Of a stretch of 64,000 bases of DNA, positions 33,341-44,122 are shown one piece after another; the first letter of the stretch is position 1, and each line of letters begins with the position of its first letter. The position numbers and the translations under genes were made by a program. The notes below the pieces were generated by a model, which did no database searches, was not told the origin of the DNA, and saw nothing but the letters and a program-made list of their open reading frames with translations. The DNA lies in contig CAISIK010000113.1 in NCBI GenBank assembly GCA_903885375.1, positions 1 through 64,000 of the forward strand. Reading direction: 5' to 3'. The stretch is from an uncultured Pseudomonadota bacterium (GTDB taxonomy: Bacteria > Myxococcota_A > UBA796 > SXON01).

Positions 33341-36300
33341 CTACTCCGCCGCCGGGGTGTTCGTCCGCGCGCCCGCGAGGGCCGCCTCCCACAGGAGCGG
33401 CTTCCGGGGAGTGGGGTCGGGGCTGAGCCGGTTCATGGTGGCCGCGTCGTAGAGGATGCCGTCCTTCATGACGTAGGTCACCTCGCGGGCGGCGGTGAGG
33501 TCGTCGAGCGGGTTTCCCTCCACCACGAAGAGGTCGGCGAGCTTGCCCGGGCGCAGGCTCCCGATGTCCTGGTCCAGGCCGAGGTGCTTCGCGCCGCCCA
33601 TGGTGGCGGCGTAGAGCGCCCGTTCGGCGGACATCGCCCCTGGGCCGCCCAGCGCTTCGAGCTCCCAGTGGGGGCCGAGGCCCTGAAGCTGGCCGTGCGC
33701 GCCCAGCGCCACGTTGACGCCCCAGCGCTGCAACTCCGCGGCATCGCGGGCCACCGTGCGGTGGTGGAACTCGGCCTCGTCGGTGATGTAGATGCCGGTG
33801 CGGTAGGCGCGGCCCATGAGCACATCGGGCGGCACCCACCGGGAGAGGCGCGGATCGAGCCACACCTTCTCCTTCTGGTAGAAGGCGTGCTCGCCGCTCA
33901 CGCCGCCGTAGGCCACGAGCAGCGTGGGCACGTAGGTGGTCCGCGACTTCGACCAGAGCTGCTTCACGTCGGCGTAGACGGGCGCCACGGGCAGGGCGTG
34001 TTCGATGCTCGAGTGCCCATCGACCACCATGCCCAGGTTTGCGAAGAGGTCGCCGCCGCCTTCGGGCACGTCGAGCACCCCGAGCTTGCGACAGGCTTCC
34101 ACGATCCACTGGCGCTGGCTGCGCCAGGGCTGCTGGTAGCTCTTCACGCCCCAGGCGCCGTAACGCATGAGCCGGCGGACGTGCTTCTCGGCGTCCTCTG
34201 CCGTCTCGATGTGGGCGCCCTGCGTGTCGTCGGCCCCGTAGAGGATGAAGCCGGTGGAGAGGGTGCGCGGGCCCGCCATGCGCCCGGCCTCGATGAGCTC
34301 GGCCTGCCCGAACACCAGGTCGGTGCTCGCGCTCGGGTCGAAGACGGTGGTCACGCCGTAGGCGAGGTTGGCGAGGTGGCGCCATTCCTGCTCGGGGAAC
34401 ACATCGCCGCTCGCGTAGTGGAGGTGGGCGTGAACATCGATCAGGCCGGGCAGCACGGTGCGGCCCCCGAGGTCGATCACCTTCGCGTCGGCCGGGGGGA
34501 GCACGTTTGCGCCCACCGCGACGATCTCGTTGTCCCGCACCACGATCGTGCCGCGAGCGATCTCGCCGGCCTCGTCCATGGTGACGATGTGCGCGTTCGT
34601 GAACGCCACCACGCCCTTCCCCCCGGCGCGCGGCACCTGGATCGGCATGACGCGCTCGGCGGCCGCGGGAATCTCCTTCGCATCCTTCTGCAGTACGCCT
34701 GCAAGATCAATGGAGTAGAAGCGGTCTCCGAGACTCCACGTCAGGGATGATCCGCTGAACTCCAGCCAGTCGCCGGCGAGGTCGGTGAGCTTGCGGCTCG
34801 GCAGCGCGGCGGATTCGAGGGTCTCGGCGGAGAGGGCGGGCATGGCGGCGAGCCAGGCCTGGTGGCGCGTTTTCCAGGCGACCCAGGCGAGGTCTGGCGA
34901 GAGGCGGATCTCCTGGGCGCCATCGAGGCGAAGGTGGGTGCGCGCGTCGTGCCCCAGCCGATCGCAGGACTTCAGGACGGTCTGCTCGTGGGCCCGCGGC
35001 GTGGGGAACTCGTCCTCCAGCCAGAAGATGCGGGTGCCGTCGGGGCTCCACTGCAGGCGCGGTGCGCGGTTGGCGGTGCCGCGGAAGGGCACGGTGCGGA
35101 GCCGCTCGCCATCGCCGCCCGCGATGGGCGCCACGACGAGATCGTAGGCGCTCTCGGCGCCGAGATCGCCGCCGGTGCGGGTGGCGCCGGCGCCGCGCAG
35201 GAAGGCGATGAACTTGCCGTCGGGGCTCGTGGCCGGGGACTGGTAGTCGGCCGGCGTGCGCGTGATGCGTACCGCCTTCCCGATGGGGCCCGCCCACACC
35301 TGCCCGCCCACCACGTCATCCCAGGTGACGTAGGCGAGGCTGCGCCCGTCGGCCGAGAGCGAGGGGAAGTAGGCGGTTTCGGACTCGGCGGTGAGGGGAC
35401 GGGCGGCCCCGCTCTCCGGGAGCGCCCAGATCCGGCCGATGGCGGCGGCGTAGATGGTGCCGGACGGAGCGCGCTGCGGCCAGCGGATGACGTGGGCCGC
35501 GACATCCCCACGCTCCGTGCGGCGAGCCGGGTGGACGGCGTCCGCCACCCGCTGTGCCACCTCGGCCCGGAAGGGGATCGCGCCCCTGGCCAGCGTGCTG
35601 GCGTTCACGCGCCAGAGCTTGCCGCCGGCCCAGAGCACCACCTCCTTGCTGTCCGGCGTCCAGTCCATGCGGGGGTAGGCTCCCCGCAGCTCGAAGGCCT
35701 CCATCGCGTCCTTGTCGAGGAAGTCGGCGAGGCGGCGGATGCGGCCGGTGGTGAGGTCGAGCAGCATGAGCACGGTCTTCGAACGGTCGCGGCTGACGAA
35801 GGCGAGCGAGCGCCCATCGGGCGAAGGGGTCGGGCGCACCGCGCCCTCGGTGAGGCTGGTCATCACCGTTCGTTCGCCGAGCTTGCGGTCGTACCGGGCG
35901 ATCTGCCAGAGGCCCTCGTGGACGTCCTGGTCGTACTCGAAGCGGGAAGCGCGGGTGCTGAACCAGATGTAGCGCCCATCGGGCGAGAACGCGGCCTCGC
36001 CCGCGTGCGGATCCACCTCCTTCGAGGTGATGCGCGCGCCCAGGCCCCCCTTCTCGTGCAGCATCCACAGCTCCTGCACGCCGATGCTGCGGGTGTCGGT
36101 GCTCCGCCGCCGGCCGAGGAACCAGCCCGGCTCGGGCGACCACACCGGGTCGGTGTAGCGGTCGACCGTTTCTTCCGTGATTGCACGGGTTTCCGCGCCA
36201 TCCCTCTTCATCCACCAGAGGTTTTCGTTGCCGCTACGGTCGCTCGTGAAGGCGATGCTGGCGCCGTCGGCCGCGTAGTGCGCGTCGGTGTCCCACGCGT

Positions 36301-36523
36301 TGCCGCGGGTGATGGGCTTTGCCGCGCCACCGGCGAGGGGCACCTCGTACACATCGCCGAGGAGGTCGAAGAGCACCGAGCTCCCGTCGGGCGACACGTC
36401 GACCCCCAACCAGGTGCCCTCCTCCACCGTGAACCGCACTTCGGTGCCGGGACCATGCGAGGCCGCGACATCCCACGCCGGGGGGTCGTCAGCGAAGGCG
36501 GGGAGCACGAGCGAAAGCAGCAT
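33341..36523 (-). CDS. TolB/WD40-like propeller fused to an amidohydrolase
   Basis: 1060 residues with a signal-like start (MLLSLVLPAFA|DD). Residues about 30-600 hold TolB/PD40-type propeller repeats (SPDGSSVLFDLLGDVYEVP, ADGASIAFTSDRSGNENLWWM, SPDGRYIWFSTRAS). Residues about 650-1040 are an amidohydrolase/imidazolonepropionase-like TIM barrel: GRTVLPGLIDVHAHLH supplies the HxH metal ligands, later His residues (EHALPVAP, HHRTVARDAAELQRWGV) and LGAHGQLQGLGPHWELE follow, and LRPGKLADLFVVEGNPLDD is the family's end. Such fusions occur in Bacteroidetes and Myxococcota as periplasmic hydrolases of unknown cyclic amide or dipeptide substrate. Complete. Confidence 0.9.
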   Translation of the reverse strand: MLLSLVLPAFADDPPAWDVAASHGPGTEVRFTVEEGTWLGVDVSPDGSSVLFDLLGDVYEVPLAGGAAKPITRGNAWDTDAHYAADGASIAFTSDRSGNENLWWMKRDGAETRAITEETVDRYTDPVWSPEPGWFLGRRRSTDTRSIGVQELWMLHEKGGLGARITSKEVDPHAGEAAFSPDGRYIWFSTRASRFEYDQDVHEGLWQIARYDRKLGERTVMTSLTEGAVRPTPSPDGRSLAFVSRDRSKTVLMLLDLTTGRIRRLADFLDKDAMEAFELRGAYPRMDWTPDSKEVVLWAGGKLWRVNASTLARGAIPFRAEVAQRVADAVHPARRTERGDVAAHVIRWPQRAPSGTIYAAAIGRIWALPESGAARPLTAESETAYFPSLSADGRSLAYVTWDDVVGGQVWAGPIGKAVRITRTPADYQSPATSPDGKFIAFLRGAGATRTGGDLGAESAYDLVVAPIAGGDGERLRTVPFRGTANRAPRLQWSPDGTRIFWLEDEFPTPRAHEQTVLKSCDRLGHDARTHLRLDGAQEIRLSPDLAWVAWKTRHQAWLAAMPALSAETLESAALPSRKLTDLAGDWLEFSGSSLTWSLGDRFYSIDLAGVLQKDAKEIPAAAERVMPIQVPRAGGKGVVAFTNAHIVTMDEAGEIARGTIVVRDNEIVAVGANVLPPADAKVIDLGGRTVLPGLIDVHAHLHYASGDVFPEQEWRHLANLAYGVTTVFDPSASTDLVFGQAELIEAGRMAGPRTLSTGFILYGADDTQGAHIETAEDAEKHVRRLMRYGAWGVKSYQQPWRSQRQWIVEACRKLGVLDVPEGGGDLFANLGMVVDGHSSIEHALPVAPVYADVKQLWSKSRTTYVPTLLVAYGGVSGEHAFYQKEKVWLDPRLSRWVPPDVLMGRAYRTGIYITDEAEFHHRTVARDAAELQRWGVNVALGAHGQLQGLGPHWELEALGGPGAMSAERALYAATMGGAKHLGLDQDIGSLRPGKLADLFVVEGNPLDDLTAAREVTYVMKDGILYDAATMNRLSPDPTPRKPLLWEAALAGARTNTPAAE

Positions 36524-36547
36524 GGGCGGGCCGGGGAGTCCGCGCGC

Positions 36548-37603
36548 TTATCGCACGGCGCCGCTCGACGGGAAGCGTGAGGGGCCGCGCCGCAACCGGA
36601 CCTCCGCGGCCCCCAGCCGGATGGCGCCGTACCCGAACTGCTCCCGCACCGCATCGATGGCCACGGCCGCGCGGGGGCGAGGCGGCGGGAACAGCGGCAG
36701 CTGCACGGCCTGGCCGGGCGGCGCGGCGGGCGAGAGGTTCGAGGGCTGCACCCCGAGCAGGCGCACCCGGCGCCGGCGCGACCACGCCGACCGCAGGAGC
36801 TCCACCGCGAGGGCGAGCACCTCGCGCTCCGCCTGCTCGGCGGCCAGATCGTGCTCGCGGAAGGCGGGCCGATCACGCGCGGGGAGGGGCCCGGAGGGGG
36901 CCAGCGAGGCGCGGAGGTGCGCCGCCATGCCCGCCACGGGGCCGCTGCCCTCGGGCACCGCGGCGAGCTCGCCGAGCGTGCGGATGCCGGCGGCGAGCAG
37001 CGTGCGCTCCGCCACCGGGCCGATGCCCGGCAGCTTGCGAACGGGGAGGGGATGGGCGAACGCCTCCTCCTGCCCTTCGCGCACGAGCACCACCCCGGCC
37101 GGCTTCGCCCGGCCGCTCGCCATCTTGGCCACCGCGCGCGAGGCCCCAATGCCCACGCTGGCGGGCAGGCCCGTTTCCGCCTGCACCTCATCGCGCATGG
37201 CCCACACGGTTCGCGCGATGGTGGCATCTCTATCGGCATCGCCCGCCTGCGCGTACAGCCGCTCGCAGCCAGCGAAGTCGCGGAAGAACTCATCGATGCT
37301 CGCCGTCTGCACCACGGGGCACCACCGCTCGAGCACCGCCTTCACCGCTGCGGAGTGGGTGGCGTAGGTGTCGGAGCGGGTGGGCACGAAGGTGGCGTGC
37401 GGGGCCAGGCGGGCCGATTCGAGCAGGCTCATCCCCGAGTGGACGCCGCAGCCGCGCACCTCGTAGCTGCACGACGTGACCACGCCGCGATCGCCTTTGC
37501 GGCCGCCCACCACCACCGGCACCCCCACCAGCGAGGGATCGAGCAGGCGTTCCACCGACACGAAGAAGGTGTCGAGGTCGAGGCAGGCGAGGCGTGCGGC
37601 CAT
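36548..37603 (-). CDS. dinB: DNA polymerase IV (DinB, Y-family)
   Basis: 351 residues from ATG 37603. This error-prone polymerase copies past DNA lesions. Metal-binding acidic residues are present: CLDLDTFFVSVERL (Asp9, Asp11) and ASIDEFF (Asp104, Glu105). TSCSYEVRGCGVHSGMSL and GIGASRAVAKMASGRAKPAG (palm/fingers), LPGIGPVAERTLLAAGI (helix-hairpin-helix, thumb) and the little-finger domain follow. No LexA box of the common type was recognised at its start. It faces away from ctaA; no partner polymerase lies nearby. Confidence 0.93.
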   Translation of the reverse strand: MAARLACLDLDTFFVSVERLLDPSLVGVPVVVGGRKGDRGVVTSCSYEVRGCGVHSGMSLLESARLAPHATFVPTRSDTYATHSAAVKAVLERWCPVVQTASIDEFFRDFAGCERLYAQAGDADRDATIARTVWAMRDEVQAETGLPASVGIGASRAVAKMASGRAKPAGVVLVREGQEEAFAHPLPVRKLPGIGPVAERTLLAAGIRTLGELAAVPEGSGPVAGMAAHLRASLAPSGPLPARDRPAFREHDLAAEQAEREVLALAVELLRSAWSRRRRVRLLGVQPSNLSPAAPPGQAVQLPLFPPPRPRAAVAIDAVREQFGYGAIRLGAAEVRLRRGPSRFPSSGAVR

Positions 37604-37736
37604 ACCTGAACAGATGTATCCCTCATGGTGGATCGAGGCAAGGTCCGAATTCGCCGCCGCCCGGGTGGGTTCGGCGGCCTGCGGCCTTGCTCTTCCGGCC
37701 CGGGTGAGGTAATGCGCCGCCCCTTTCGGGGAAGGC

Positions 37737-38654
37737 GTGCCCGCGACTCTCCTCCTCCAGAAGCGGCTGGGTGTCGGCGTGGGCGTCCTGGCCTTCGTCA
37801 CCTGGTTGCTGCTGATCTTCGGCAGCACGGTGCGCGTGCACGGGGCGGGGCTCGCCTGCCCCGACTGGCCGCTGTGCTTCGGGGAGCTGGTCCCCGTCCT
37901 CGACTTCAGCATCTTTCTGGAGTGGGGCCATCGGGTCCTCGCCAGCGTGGTGTCGCTCACGTTCCTCGGCCTCGCCGGGGCCATCCTCGCCCGCAAGGCG
38001 CTGCGCCCGGTCTACGGCCCGCACCTGGCGCTGATCGTGCTCGTGCTCGCCACCCAGATCGGGCTCGGCGGCCTCACCGTCACCCGGCTCCTCGCCTTCT
38101 GGAGCGTCACGCTCCACCTCCTGTGCGGCAACCTCTTCATGGCGCTGATCCTCGCCCTCGCGGTGAGGCTGCGCGGGGTGGATGCCGGCTCGCCGGCGCC
38201 CACGTCGGTCCTGCCGGTGGTCGCCGGCTTCGCGGTAGCGCTCGCGGTGCAGCTCGCGCTCGGGGGGCTCGTGTCAAGCAACTACGCCGGGCTCGCCTGC
38301 ACCGAGTGGCCGTCCTGCAACGAGGGCGTGTGGTTCCCCACGTTCAGCGGCCTGGTGGGGCTGCAGGTCTTCCACCGCCTCGGTGGCTACCTGGTGTTCG
38401 CCGTGGCGGCGGTCTGCTTCAAGGTCACCCGCGGCACCTCGGCGCAGCGGGGTGGTGAGCTCCTCCTCGGGCTCTGCCTGCTGCAGGTGGCGCTCGGCGT
38501 GGCCAACGTGCTCGCACAGATGCCGGTGGAGCTCGCCATCGGCCACGCCGCCACCGCCCATGCGCTCGTGGCCACCACCACCGTCGTCCTCACGCGGCTG
38601 CTGGTGGCCCGCACCACCGCTGCCCCCGCGATGCAGACCGTGAGCGTCGGGTGA
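37737..38654 (+). CDS. ctaA: Haem A synthase (CtaA/Cox15)
   Basis: 305 residues from GTG 37737, with eight membrane helices in two four-helix halves. It oxidises the haem O methyl group to make haem A for cytochrome oxidase. Haem-binding histidines are visible in IFLEWGHRVLAS and SVTLHLLCGN in the first half and VFHRLGGYLVF and AIGHAATAHALV in the second. The loop VHGAGLACPDWPLCFGELVP carries the conserved Cys pair of the family. The next gene's GTG overlaps its TGA, so both haem-modifying enzymes are translated together. Confidence 0.95.
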   Translation: MPATLLLQKRLGVGVGVLAFVTWLLLIFGSTVRVHGAGLACPDWPLCFGELVPVLDFSIFLEWGHRVLASVVSLTFLGLAGAILARKALRPVYGPHLALIVLVLATQIGLGGLTVTRLLAFWSVTLHLLCGNLFMALILALAVRLRGVDAGSPAPTSVLPVVAGFAVALAVQLALGGLVSSNYAGLACTEWPSCNEGVWFPTFSGLVGLQVFHRLGGYLVFAVAAVCFKVTRGTSAQRGGELLLGLCLLQVALGVANVLAQMPVELAIGHAATAHALVATTTVVLTRLLVARTTAAPAMQTVSVG

Positions 38655-39568
38655 ACGCCGCCACCGCGCCCCTGCCGCTCTCCGCGCAGCTCCGCCTGTG
38701 GTGGGAGATGACGCGCCCGCGGGTGCTCCTGCTGGTCCTGTTCACCGGCCTCCCCGTCTTCGGGATGGCGGGGCACGCGCTGCCTTCGCTGGGCAAGATG
38801 GCCGCGGTGCTCTTCGGCACGGCCCTCGCCGGCGCGGCCAGCTCCACGCTCAACGCCTGGCTCGAGCGCGACACGGATGCGCGCATGGCCCGCACGCGCA
38901 ACCGCCCGCTCCCCGCGGCCTCGGTGCAGCCGCAGCAGGCCGCCGTGCTCGGGCTCGCCCTCACCGTGATCTCCACCGCGTTCCTGTGGTGGATCGGGGG
39001 GCCCTTCCCGGCCGCCGTCGGGCTCGGCACCATCGCGTTCTACGTGGTCGTGTACACCCTCTGGCTCAAGCCGCGTACGCCCCAGAACATCGTCATCGGC
39101 GGGGCCGCGGGCGCCACCACGCCGCTCATCGCCGAGGCGGCGCTCTCCGGGCACGTCACCTGGGCGAGCCTGCTGCTCTTCGCGATCGTCTTCTTGTGGA
39201 CGCCGCCGCACTTCTGGGCGATCGCCATCTTCCGAAAGGAGGAGTACGCCTCGGCCGGCTTCCCGATGATGCCGAACGTGGTGGGCGATGCCTCCACCCG
39301 GCGGCAGTCCCTCGCCTACGCCATCCTCCTCACCGTGGTGTCGATCCTGCCGGCCGCGCTGGGCCTGCTCACCTGGCTCTACGGCGGCCTCGCCCTCGCC
39401 GCGGGCGTGTGGTTCTCGGTGTGGGTGGTCCGGTCGATGCGGGCCGACGATCCGAAGGTGGACTACCAGGTCTTCCGGGTCTCGATCGTGTACCTGTTCA
39501 TCGTCTTCGGCGCGATGCTCGTCGATCAGGCCTGGAACCGCCTGCTCCCCGCGCTCGCCGCGGGCTGA
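38651..39568 (+). CDS. ctaB: Protohaem IX farnesyltransferase (CtaB/CyoE)
   Basis: 305 residues from GTG 38651, overlapping the ctaA stop (GTGA). A UbiA-type prenyltransferase with nine membrane helices. It adds the farnesyl group to haem B to give haem O, the substrate of CtaA. The two Asp-rich motifs are TLNAWLERDTDARMARTRNRPLP and the second conserved loop GDASTRRQSLAYAILL. PPHFWAIAIFRKEEYASAGFPMMPNVVG is a family hallmark. No cytochrome oxidase subunits lie within the window. Confidence 0.96.
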   Translation: MNAATAPLPLSAQLRLWWEMTRPRVLLLVLFTGLPVFGMAGHALPSLGKMAAVLFGTALAGAASSTLNAWLERDTDARMARTRNRPLPAASVQPQQAAVLGLALTVISTAFLWWIGGPFPAAVGLGTIAFYVVVYTLWLKPRTPQNIVIGGAAGATTPLIAEAALSGHVTWASLLLFAIVFLWTPPHFWAIAIFRKEEYASAGFPMMPNVVGDASTRRQSLAYAILLTVVSILPAALGLLTWLYGGLALAAGVWFSVWVVRSMRADDPKVDYQVFRVSIVYLFIVFGAMLVDQAWNRLLPALAAG

Positions 39569-39577
39569 GCGGCAGCT

Positions 39578-40987
39578 TCAGGGCGGGTTGAGGGGGCCCG
39601 CGCCGAGGTCTGCGAGGTGCTCGGTGAGCATCGGGTAGCTGCCGAGGTCGAAGTCGAGCTGCCAGTCCACCACGCCGGCGCCATCGAGCGTCTGGAGCAC
39701 GCCGGCCGTTCCCCAGCTCACGAAGGTGCCGCCGTCGGCCAGGGGCACGACATCGCCGAGGAGTACGCCGGTGTGGGCCGCCCCATCGTCGAAGACGAGG
39801 GTTTCGGTCGCGGTGCGCGTGCCGGGATCGAGGGCGTAGCCGCGGGCCTGGGCCACGTCATCGCGCCCCGTGAGCCCGTTGTCCATGATCCACATCGACC
39901 GGCCGTCGTCGGACACGAAGGGGGAGTGCTGGCCGGCGAAGCCTTCCCCCTCGGTGGTCCAGTCGGCGAAGCTCCCGCCAAGAACGGCATCCTCGTGACC
40001 GGTGGCGAGGTTGATCTCCACCACGCTGTTGGGGAAGAAGAGCGACACCCACGCCTTGGTCTCCGCGGCGTTCACGTAGAGCCCGTTGGCGTGCGGCCAT
40101 TCCAGGCTGCCCGACTCGTCGGCCTTGCCGGTGCCATCCCACGTCCACCGGTCCCAGGAGCTCCACACCTTCCGGGAGGAGCCGTCGACGGCCACCCGAT
40201 CCAGCGACTCGCCGCTCACCACGATGCCCTCGAAGGTGCGCTCCTCGAGCACGAGCACCAGGAAGCTCCCGTCGGCGAGCACCACAAAGTCCTGGTGGGC
40301 GCCGTCGGGGGCGGGCACGGTGCGCGTTTCGCCGTCGAGCGTGGACGTGACGAACTCGCGGCCCGAGGAGCCTTGGACCGACGCGAGCCAGGTCATCTCG
40401 GCGGTGTCGGGGGTGTAGCGACCGCGAAACCCCCGGGGCGTGAACGGCTCCGACCACCATGCTGCGCGACCGGCCGCGTCATAGGCCGCGAGCCGCACCG
40501 CAGTGTCGGCGCGAATCGGCGTGAGCGTGAACCCCTTGCCGGCGCTGGCCTCGCCGCGGGCGAGGGCGGGGAGGGGCAGATCGGCCGGGGCGTCATCGGC
40601 GAGGATGGCGATCACGCCGCTCGTCCACCGGGAGGCATCGGCCTCGGAGATGGCTTCGAGTTGCCAGTCCTGACCCGCGCCGATCCCGGCCACGATCACG
40701 TCGTGGTCGGTGCCGAGCGCCTCGTCCTCCACCCGGAACTCCCTGCCGTCCACCCCGAATTCCACCGCCCCCGTGGAGGGCTCCGGCGTGGACCAGCGTA
40801 CGCGTCGCACCGGCGTGTCGTTGCCCTGGGAAATCTCGATGATCAGAGGATCGTCGGCGGATGGGCCCCCGGTGACGACGGACTCGGGACTACACGCGGC
40901 AAGGACAAGGAGGAACAACGGGCGAGCCGGTGGGAAGGGAGGGGCGCGCTGGGGCAGGGGCCGGGATGGGTGCGAAGCGGCGCCCAA
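39578..40987 (-). CDS. Arylsulfotransferase (ASST)-like lipoprotein
   Basis: About 469 residues. Repeated propeller-type blades with GGSFADW, WPHANGLYVNAAETKAWVSLFFPNSVVEI and GTFVSWGTAG suggest an ASST/'arylsulfotran_2' six-blade propeller. ASST proteins move sulfate between phenols, but many relatives are uncharacterised. The catalytic His pair could not be assigned. There is no ATG in frame near the signal; TTG 40987 gives an Arg-rich leader and PLFLLVLAAC, a lipobox, and TTG 40918 would give just MFLLVLAAC. It is tail to tail with ctaB. Surface lipoprotein of unknown substrate. Confidence 0.7.
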   Translation of the reverse strand: MGAASHPSRPLPQRAPPFPPARPLFLLVLAACSPESVVTGGPSADDPLIIEISQGNDTPVRRVRWSTPEPSTGAVEFGVDGREFRVEDEALGTDHDVIVAGIGAGQDWQLEAISEADASRWTSGVIAILADDAPADLPLPALARGEASAGKGFTLTPIRADTAVRLAAYDAAGRAAWWSEPFTPRGFRGRYTPDTAEMTWLASVQGSSGREFVTSTLDGETRTVPAPDGAHQDFVVLADGSFLVLVLEERTFEGIVVSGESLDRVAVDGSSRKVWSSWDRWTWDGTGKADESGSLEWPHANGLYVNAAETKAWVSLFFPNSVVEINLATGHEDAVLGGSFADWTTEGEGFAGQHSPFVSDDGRSMWIMDNGLTGRDDVAQARGYALDPGTRTATETLVFDDGAAHTGVLLGDVVPLADGGTFVSWGTAGVLQTLDGAGVVDWQLDFDLGSYPMLTEHLADLGAGPLNPP

Positions 40988-41032
40988 AACCCGACCGTTC
41001 CATGGTACGCTCTCCCCGCGCCCGGATTGTTC

Positions 41033-44000
41033 ATGAACCGTCAATTGCTCGGCCTGTCGTTCCTCCTCACGCTGGCGTGTACGGGGGAGTCGACGAACGT
41101 CAAGGAAGACACCTCGGCTTCGAACAACCTCGACGACACCGGCGATCAGGTGATCGACGCCGACGGCGATGGCTACGCGGTTTCCGACGGGGATTGCGAC
41201 GACGCCGACGCCACCGTGAGCCCGGAGGGCATCGAGGTGTGCGACGGGCGCGACAACAACTGCGACGGCGCCGTGGATGAGGGGGTCTCCACCGTCTACT
41301 ACGTGGATGCCGATCAGGACGGCTTCGGCGACGATGCGAGCGCGCAGGGCTTCTGCGAGCCCCCGGTCGGCATGACCCTCGTGGCGGGCGACTGCGATGA
41401 CACCAACGGCGACTTCCACCCCAACGCCGATGAGCCCTGCACCGAGGACGTCGACTACAACTGCGACGGTGTCACCGACTGGGCCGACGATGATGCCGAC
41501 GGCTGGGCGCTCTGCGAGGACTGCGACGACCTGAACCCCGACGTCTCGCCCTCCGGCACCGAGATCTGCAACGGGATCGACGACGACTGCGATGGCGAGG
41601 CCGACCCCACCAGCTCGTTCGACGTGCTCCCCTTCTACGCCGACACCGATGGCGACGCCTACGGCGATCCCAACGCCATCTCGTCCGCCTGCGCGGCGCC
41701 CCCCGGCTACGTCGAGGACCTCACCGACTGCGATGACACGCGCGGCGACGTGAACCCCGGCGCCCCCGAAGTGTGCGACGCGTTCGACACCGACGAGAAC
41801 TGCAACGGCAGCGCCGACGACAGCGATGCCACCGTGGATGCCTCCACCTACGGCGTGTTCTACGACGATGGCGACGGCGACACCTTCGGCGATGACACCA
41901 CCATGGTGAGCCAGTGCAACGCGCCGGCCGACTCGGTGCTCGTCGGGGGCGACTGCCGCGACACCAACGCGGCGTTCTACCCGGGCGCCCCCGAGGCCGA
42001 CTGCAGCGACCCCAACGACTACAACTGCGATGGCAGCGTGGCCTACGCCGACGCCGACGGCGATGGGTACGCGGCGTGTGTCGAGTGCGACGACGCCGAG
42101 GCCACCGTGAACCCGGGCGCGCACGAGCTCTGCAACGGGGTGGACGACGACTGCGACGGCGTGATCGATCCCGACACCGCCATCGACACCGTGCTCTGGT
42201 ACGAGGATGCCGACACCGACACGTTCGGCAACGCCGCGGTGTCGATGCTCAGCTGCAGCAACCCCGCCGGCTACGTGTCGGACTCCACCGACTGCGACGA
42301 CACGAACGCCGCCGTGTACCCGGCCGCGCCCGAGTACTGCAACAGCCTCGATGATGACTGCGACGGCGTGGTCGACCCCACCACCTCGCTCGACGCCATC
42401 ACCTGGTACGCCGACTCCGACACCGACACCTACGGCGATCCGCTGAACTCCACCCCGGCGTGTACCGTGCCGGCCGGTTTTGTGGCCGACAACACCGATT
42501 GCGACGACACCGTGGCCTCCACCTACCCGGGCGCCACCGAGTTCTGCAACGGGGTGGACGACGACTGCGACACCGTGATCGACCCCGACAGCGCCTACGA
42601 CGTGCTCACCTGGTACGCCGACGGCGACAGCGACACCTACGGCAACGCCGCCGTGGTGGACTCCGACTGCAGCCAGCCCGCCGGCTACGTGGCCGACGAC
42701 ACCGACTGCAACGACGCCCGCGCCGACGTGAACCCGGGCGCCACCGAGATCTGCGACGCCGCGAACACCGACGAGGACTGCGACCTCCTCGCCGACGACG
42801 CCGACCCGTCCACCGACGTGTCCACGATGACCAGCTACTACGCCGACAGTGATGGCGACACCTACGGCAACTCGGCTGCGGTCGTCACGCAGTGCGAAAC
42901 GCTCGCGGGCTACGTGGCCGACAACACCGACTGCGACGACACCCGCAGCGGCGTGCACCCCGGCGCCTCCGAGTACTGCGATGCGCTCGATGACGACGAG
43001 GATTGCGACGGCCTCGCCGACGACGACGACCCGAGCGTGTCCGCCGCCACCCTGGACACCTGGTACGAGGACGGCGACTCCGACACCTACGGCTCGACCG
43101 TGTCCGTGAAGGCCTGCGATGTGCCCGCCGGCTACTCGGGCGCCACCGGCGACTGCGACGATGCCAGCAGCGCGGTGAACCCCTCCGCCACCGAGGTCTG
43201 CGACTCCATCGACAACGACTGCGACGGCACGGTCGACACCACGGGCGGCTCCAGCCTCTGCTGGGCCGGCCCGGTCGAGTTCGAGACCTGCAGCGCGACC
43301 GGCTACACCGGCCCCACGCAGGCCCAGTGCGACAGCGCCTACAGCGGCACCACGCTCGATGGGTACGTGACCATCGATGCGGGCACGCAGGGCATCCAGG
43401 AATGGGAGGTGCCCACCACCGGCAACTACGTGATCGAAGCGTGGGGCGCCCAGGGCTTCGCCGGCGACCCTGGCCGTACCGGTGGCAAGGGGGCATACGC
43501 CACCGGCACCTTCGCGCTCACGGCGGGGGATGTGCTCTACATCGTGGTGGGCCAGAAGGGCACCGGCGGCGTGAACAGCGGCGGCGGCGGCGGCGGCAGC
43601 TTCGTGGTGGACTCCACCGGCGCTGCGCTGGTCATTGCGGGTGGTGGCGGCGGCACGCGCCTGTCCGTGTACCAGAACGGCTGCGATGGGCGCTCCGGCA
43701 CCTACGGCGGCGCGGGGTCGGCTTCGAGCGCCACCTCGGCGTGCATCGCGCGCACCACGGGCCTCGGCATCGGTGGCTTCGTCTCGGGTGTGTCGTGGGG
43801 CTCCGGCGGCGCCGGCTTCACTGGCGATGGCGCGGGCGAGATCACCTACTCCGGCTCCTGGGGTGGCCAGGGCGGCAAGAAGTGGTCGAGCGGCATGATC
43901 GGCGGCCTCGGCAACGCCGGCTGCGGTCGTGCGGATGGCGGCTTCGGCGGCGGCGGCTCGGGCAACGGCTGCTACGGCGGCGGCGGTGGCGGCGGGTACT

Positions 44001-44122
44001 CCGGCGGCGATGGCGGACGTCTGGCCGGCGGCGGCGGCTCCTACGTTTCGGGTACGGGCAGCTCCACCAGCACCACCGCGGGCGTGCAGTCCGGCGCGGG
44101 AGCGGTCACGATCGATATGTAG
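41033..44122 (+). CDS. Lipoprotein with eleven MopE repeats and an ALK/LTK-like glycine-rich domain
   Basis: 1029 residues. [16 protein letters not shown] is a lipoprotein signal. Residues about 40-740 contain eleven repeats of the MopE/'putative metal-binding motif' type ([12 protein letters not shown]...DCDDT...NPGATE.C...DDDCDG), each with Asp clusters and two or three Cys. The last 280 residues begin [21 protein letters not shown] and continue [36 protein letters not shown] and runs of Gly. This matches the glycine-rich domain family (Gly_rich, Pfam PF12810) that also forms the ligand-binding region of vertebrate ALK/LTK receptors. It likely lies on the cell surface. TAG is the stop. It overlaps the patatin gene by 17 bases, tail to tail. 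Confidence 0.87.
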   Translation: MNRQLLGLSFLLTLACTGESTNVKEDTSASNNLDDTGDQVIDADGDGYAVSDGDCDDADATVSPEGIEVCDGRDNNCDGAVDEGVSTVYYVDADQDGFGDDASAQGFCEPPVGMTLVAGDCDDTNGDFHPNADEPCTEDVDYNCDGVTDWADDDADGWALCEDCDDLNPDVSPSGTEICNGIDDDCDGEADPTSSFDVLPFYADTDGDAYGDPNAISSACAAPPGYVEDLTDCDDTRGDVNPGAPEVCDAFDTDENCNGSADDSDATVDASTYGVFYDDGDGDTFGDDTTMVSQCNAPADSVLVGGDCRDTNAAFYPGAPEADCSDPNDYNCDGSVAYADADGDGYAACVECDDAEATVNPGAHELCNGVDDDCDGVIDPDTAIDTVLWYEDADTDTFGNAAVSMLSCSNPAGYVSDSTDCDDTNAAVYPAAPEYCNSLDDDCDGVVDPTTSLDAITWYADSDTDTYGDPLNSTPACTVPAGFVADNTDCDDTVASTYPGATEFCNGVDDDCDTVIDPDSAYDVLTWYADGDSDTYGNAAVVDSDCSQPAGYVADDTDCNDARADVNPGATEICDAANTDEDCDLLADDADPSTDVSTMTSYYADSDGDTYGNSAAVVTQCETLAGYVADNTDCDDTRSGVHPGASEYCDALDDDEDCDGLADDDDPSVSAATLDTWYEDGDSDTYGSTVSVKACDVPAGYSGATGDCDDASSAVNPSATEVCDSIDNDCDGTVDTTGGSSLCWAGPVEFETCSATGYTGPTQAQCDSAYSGTTLDGYVTIDAGTQGIQEWEVPTTGNYVIEAWGAQGFAGDPGRTGGKGAYATGTFALTAGDVLYIVVGQKGTGGVNSGGGGGGSFVVDSTGAALVIAGGGGGTRLSVYQNGCDGRSGTYGGAGSASSATSACIARTTGLGIGGFVSGVSWGSGGAGFTGDGAGEITYSGSWGGQGGKKWSSGMIGGLGNAGCGRADGGFGGGGSGNGCYGGGGGGGYSGGDGGRLAGGGGSYVSGTGSSTSTTAGVQSGAGAVTIDM

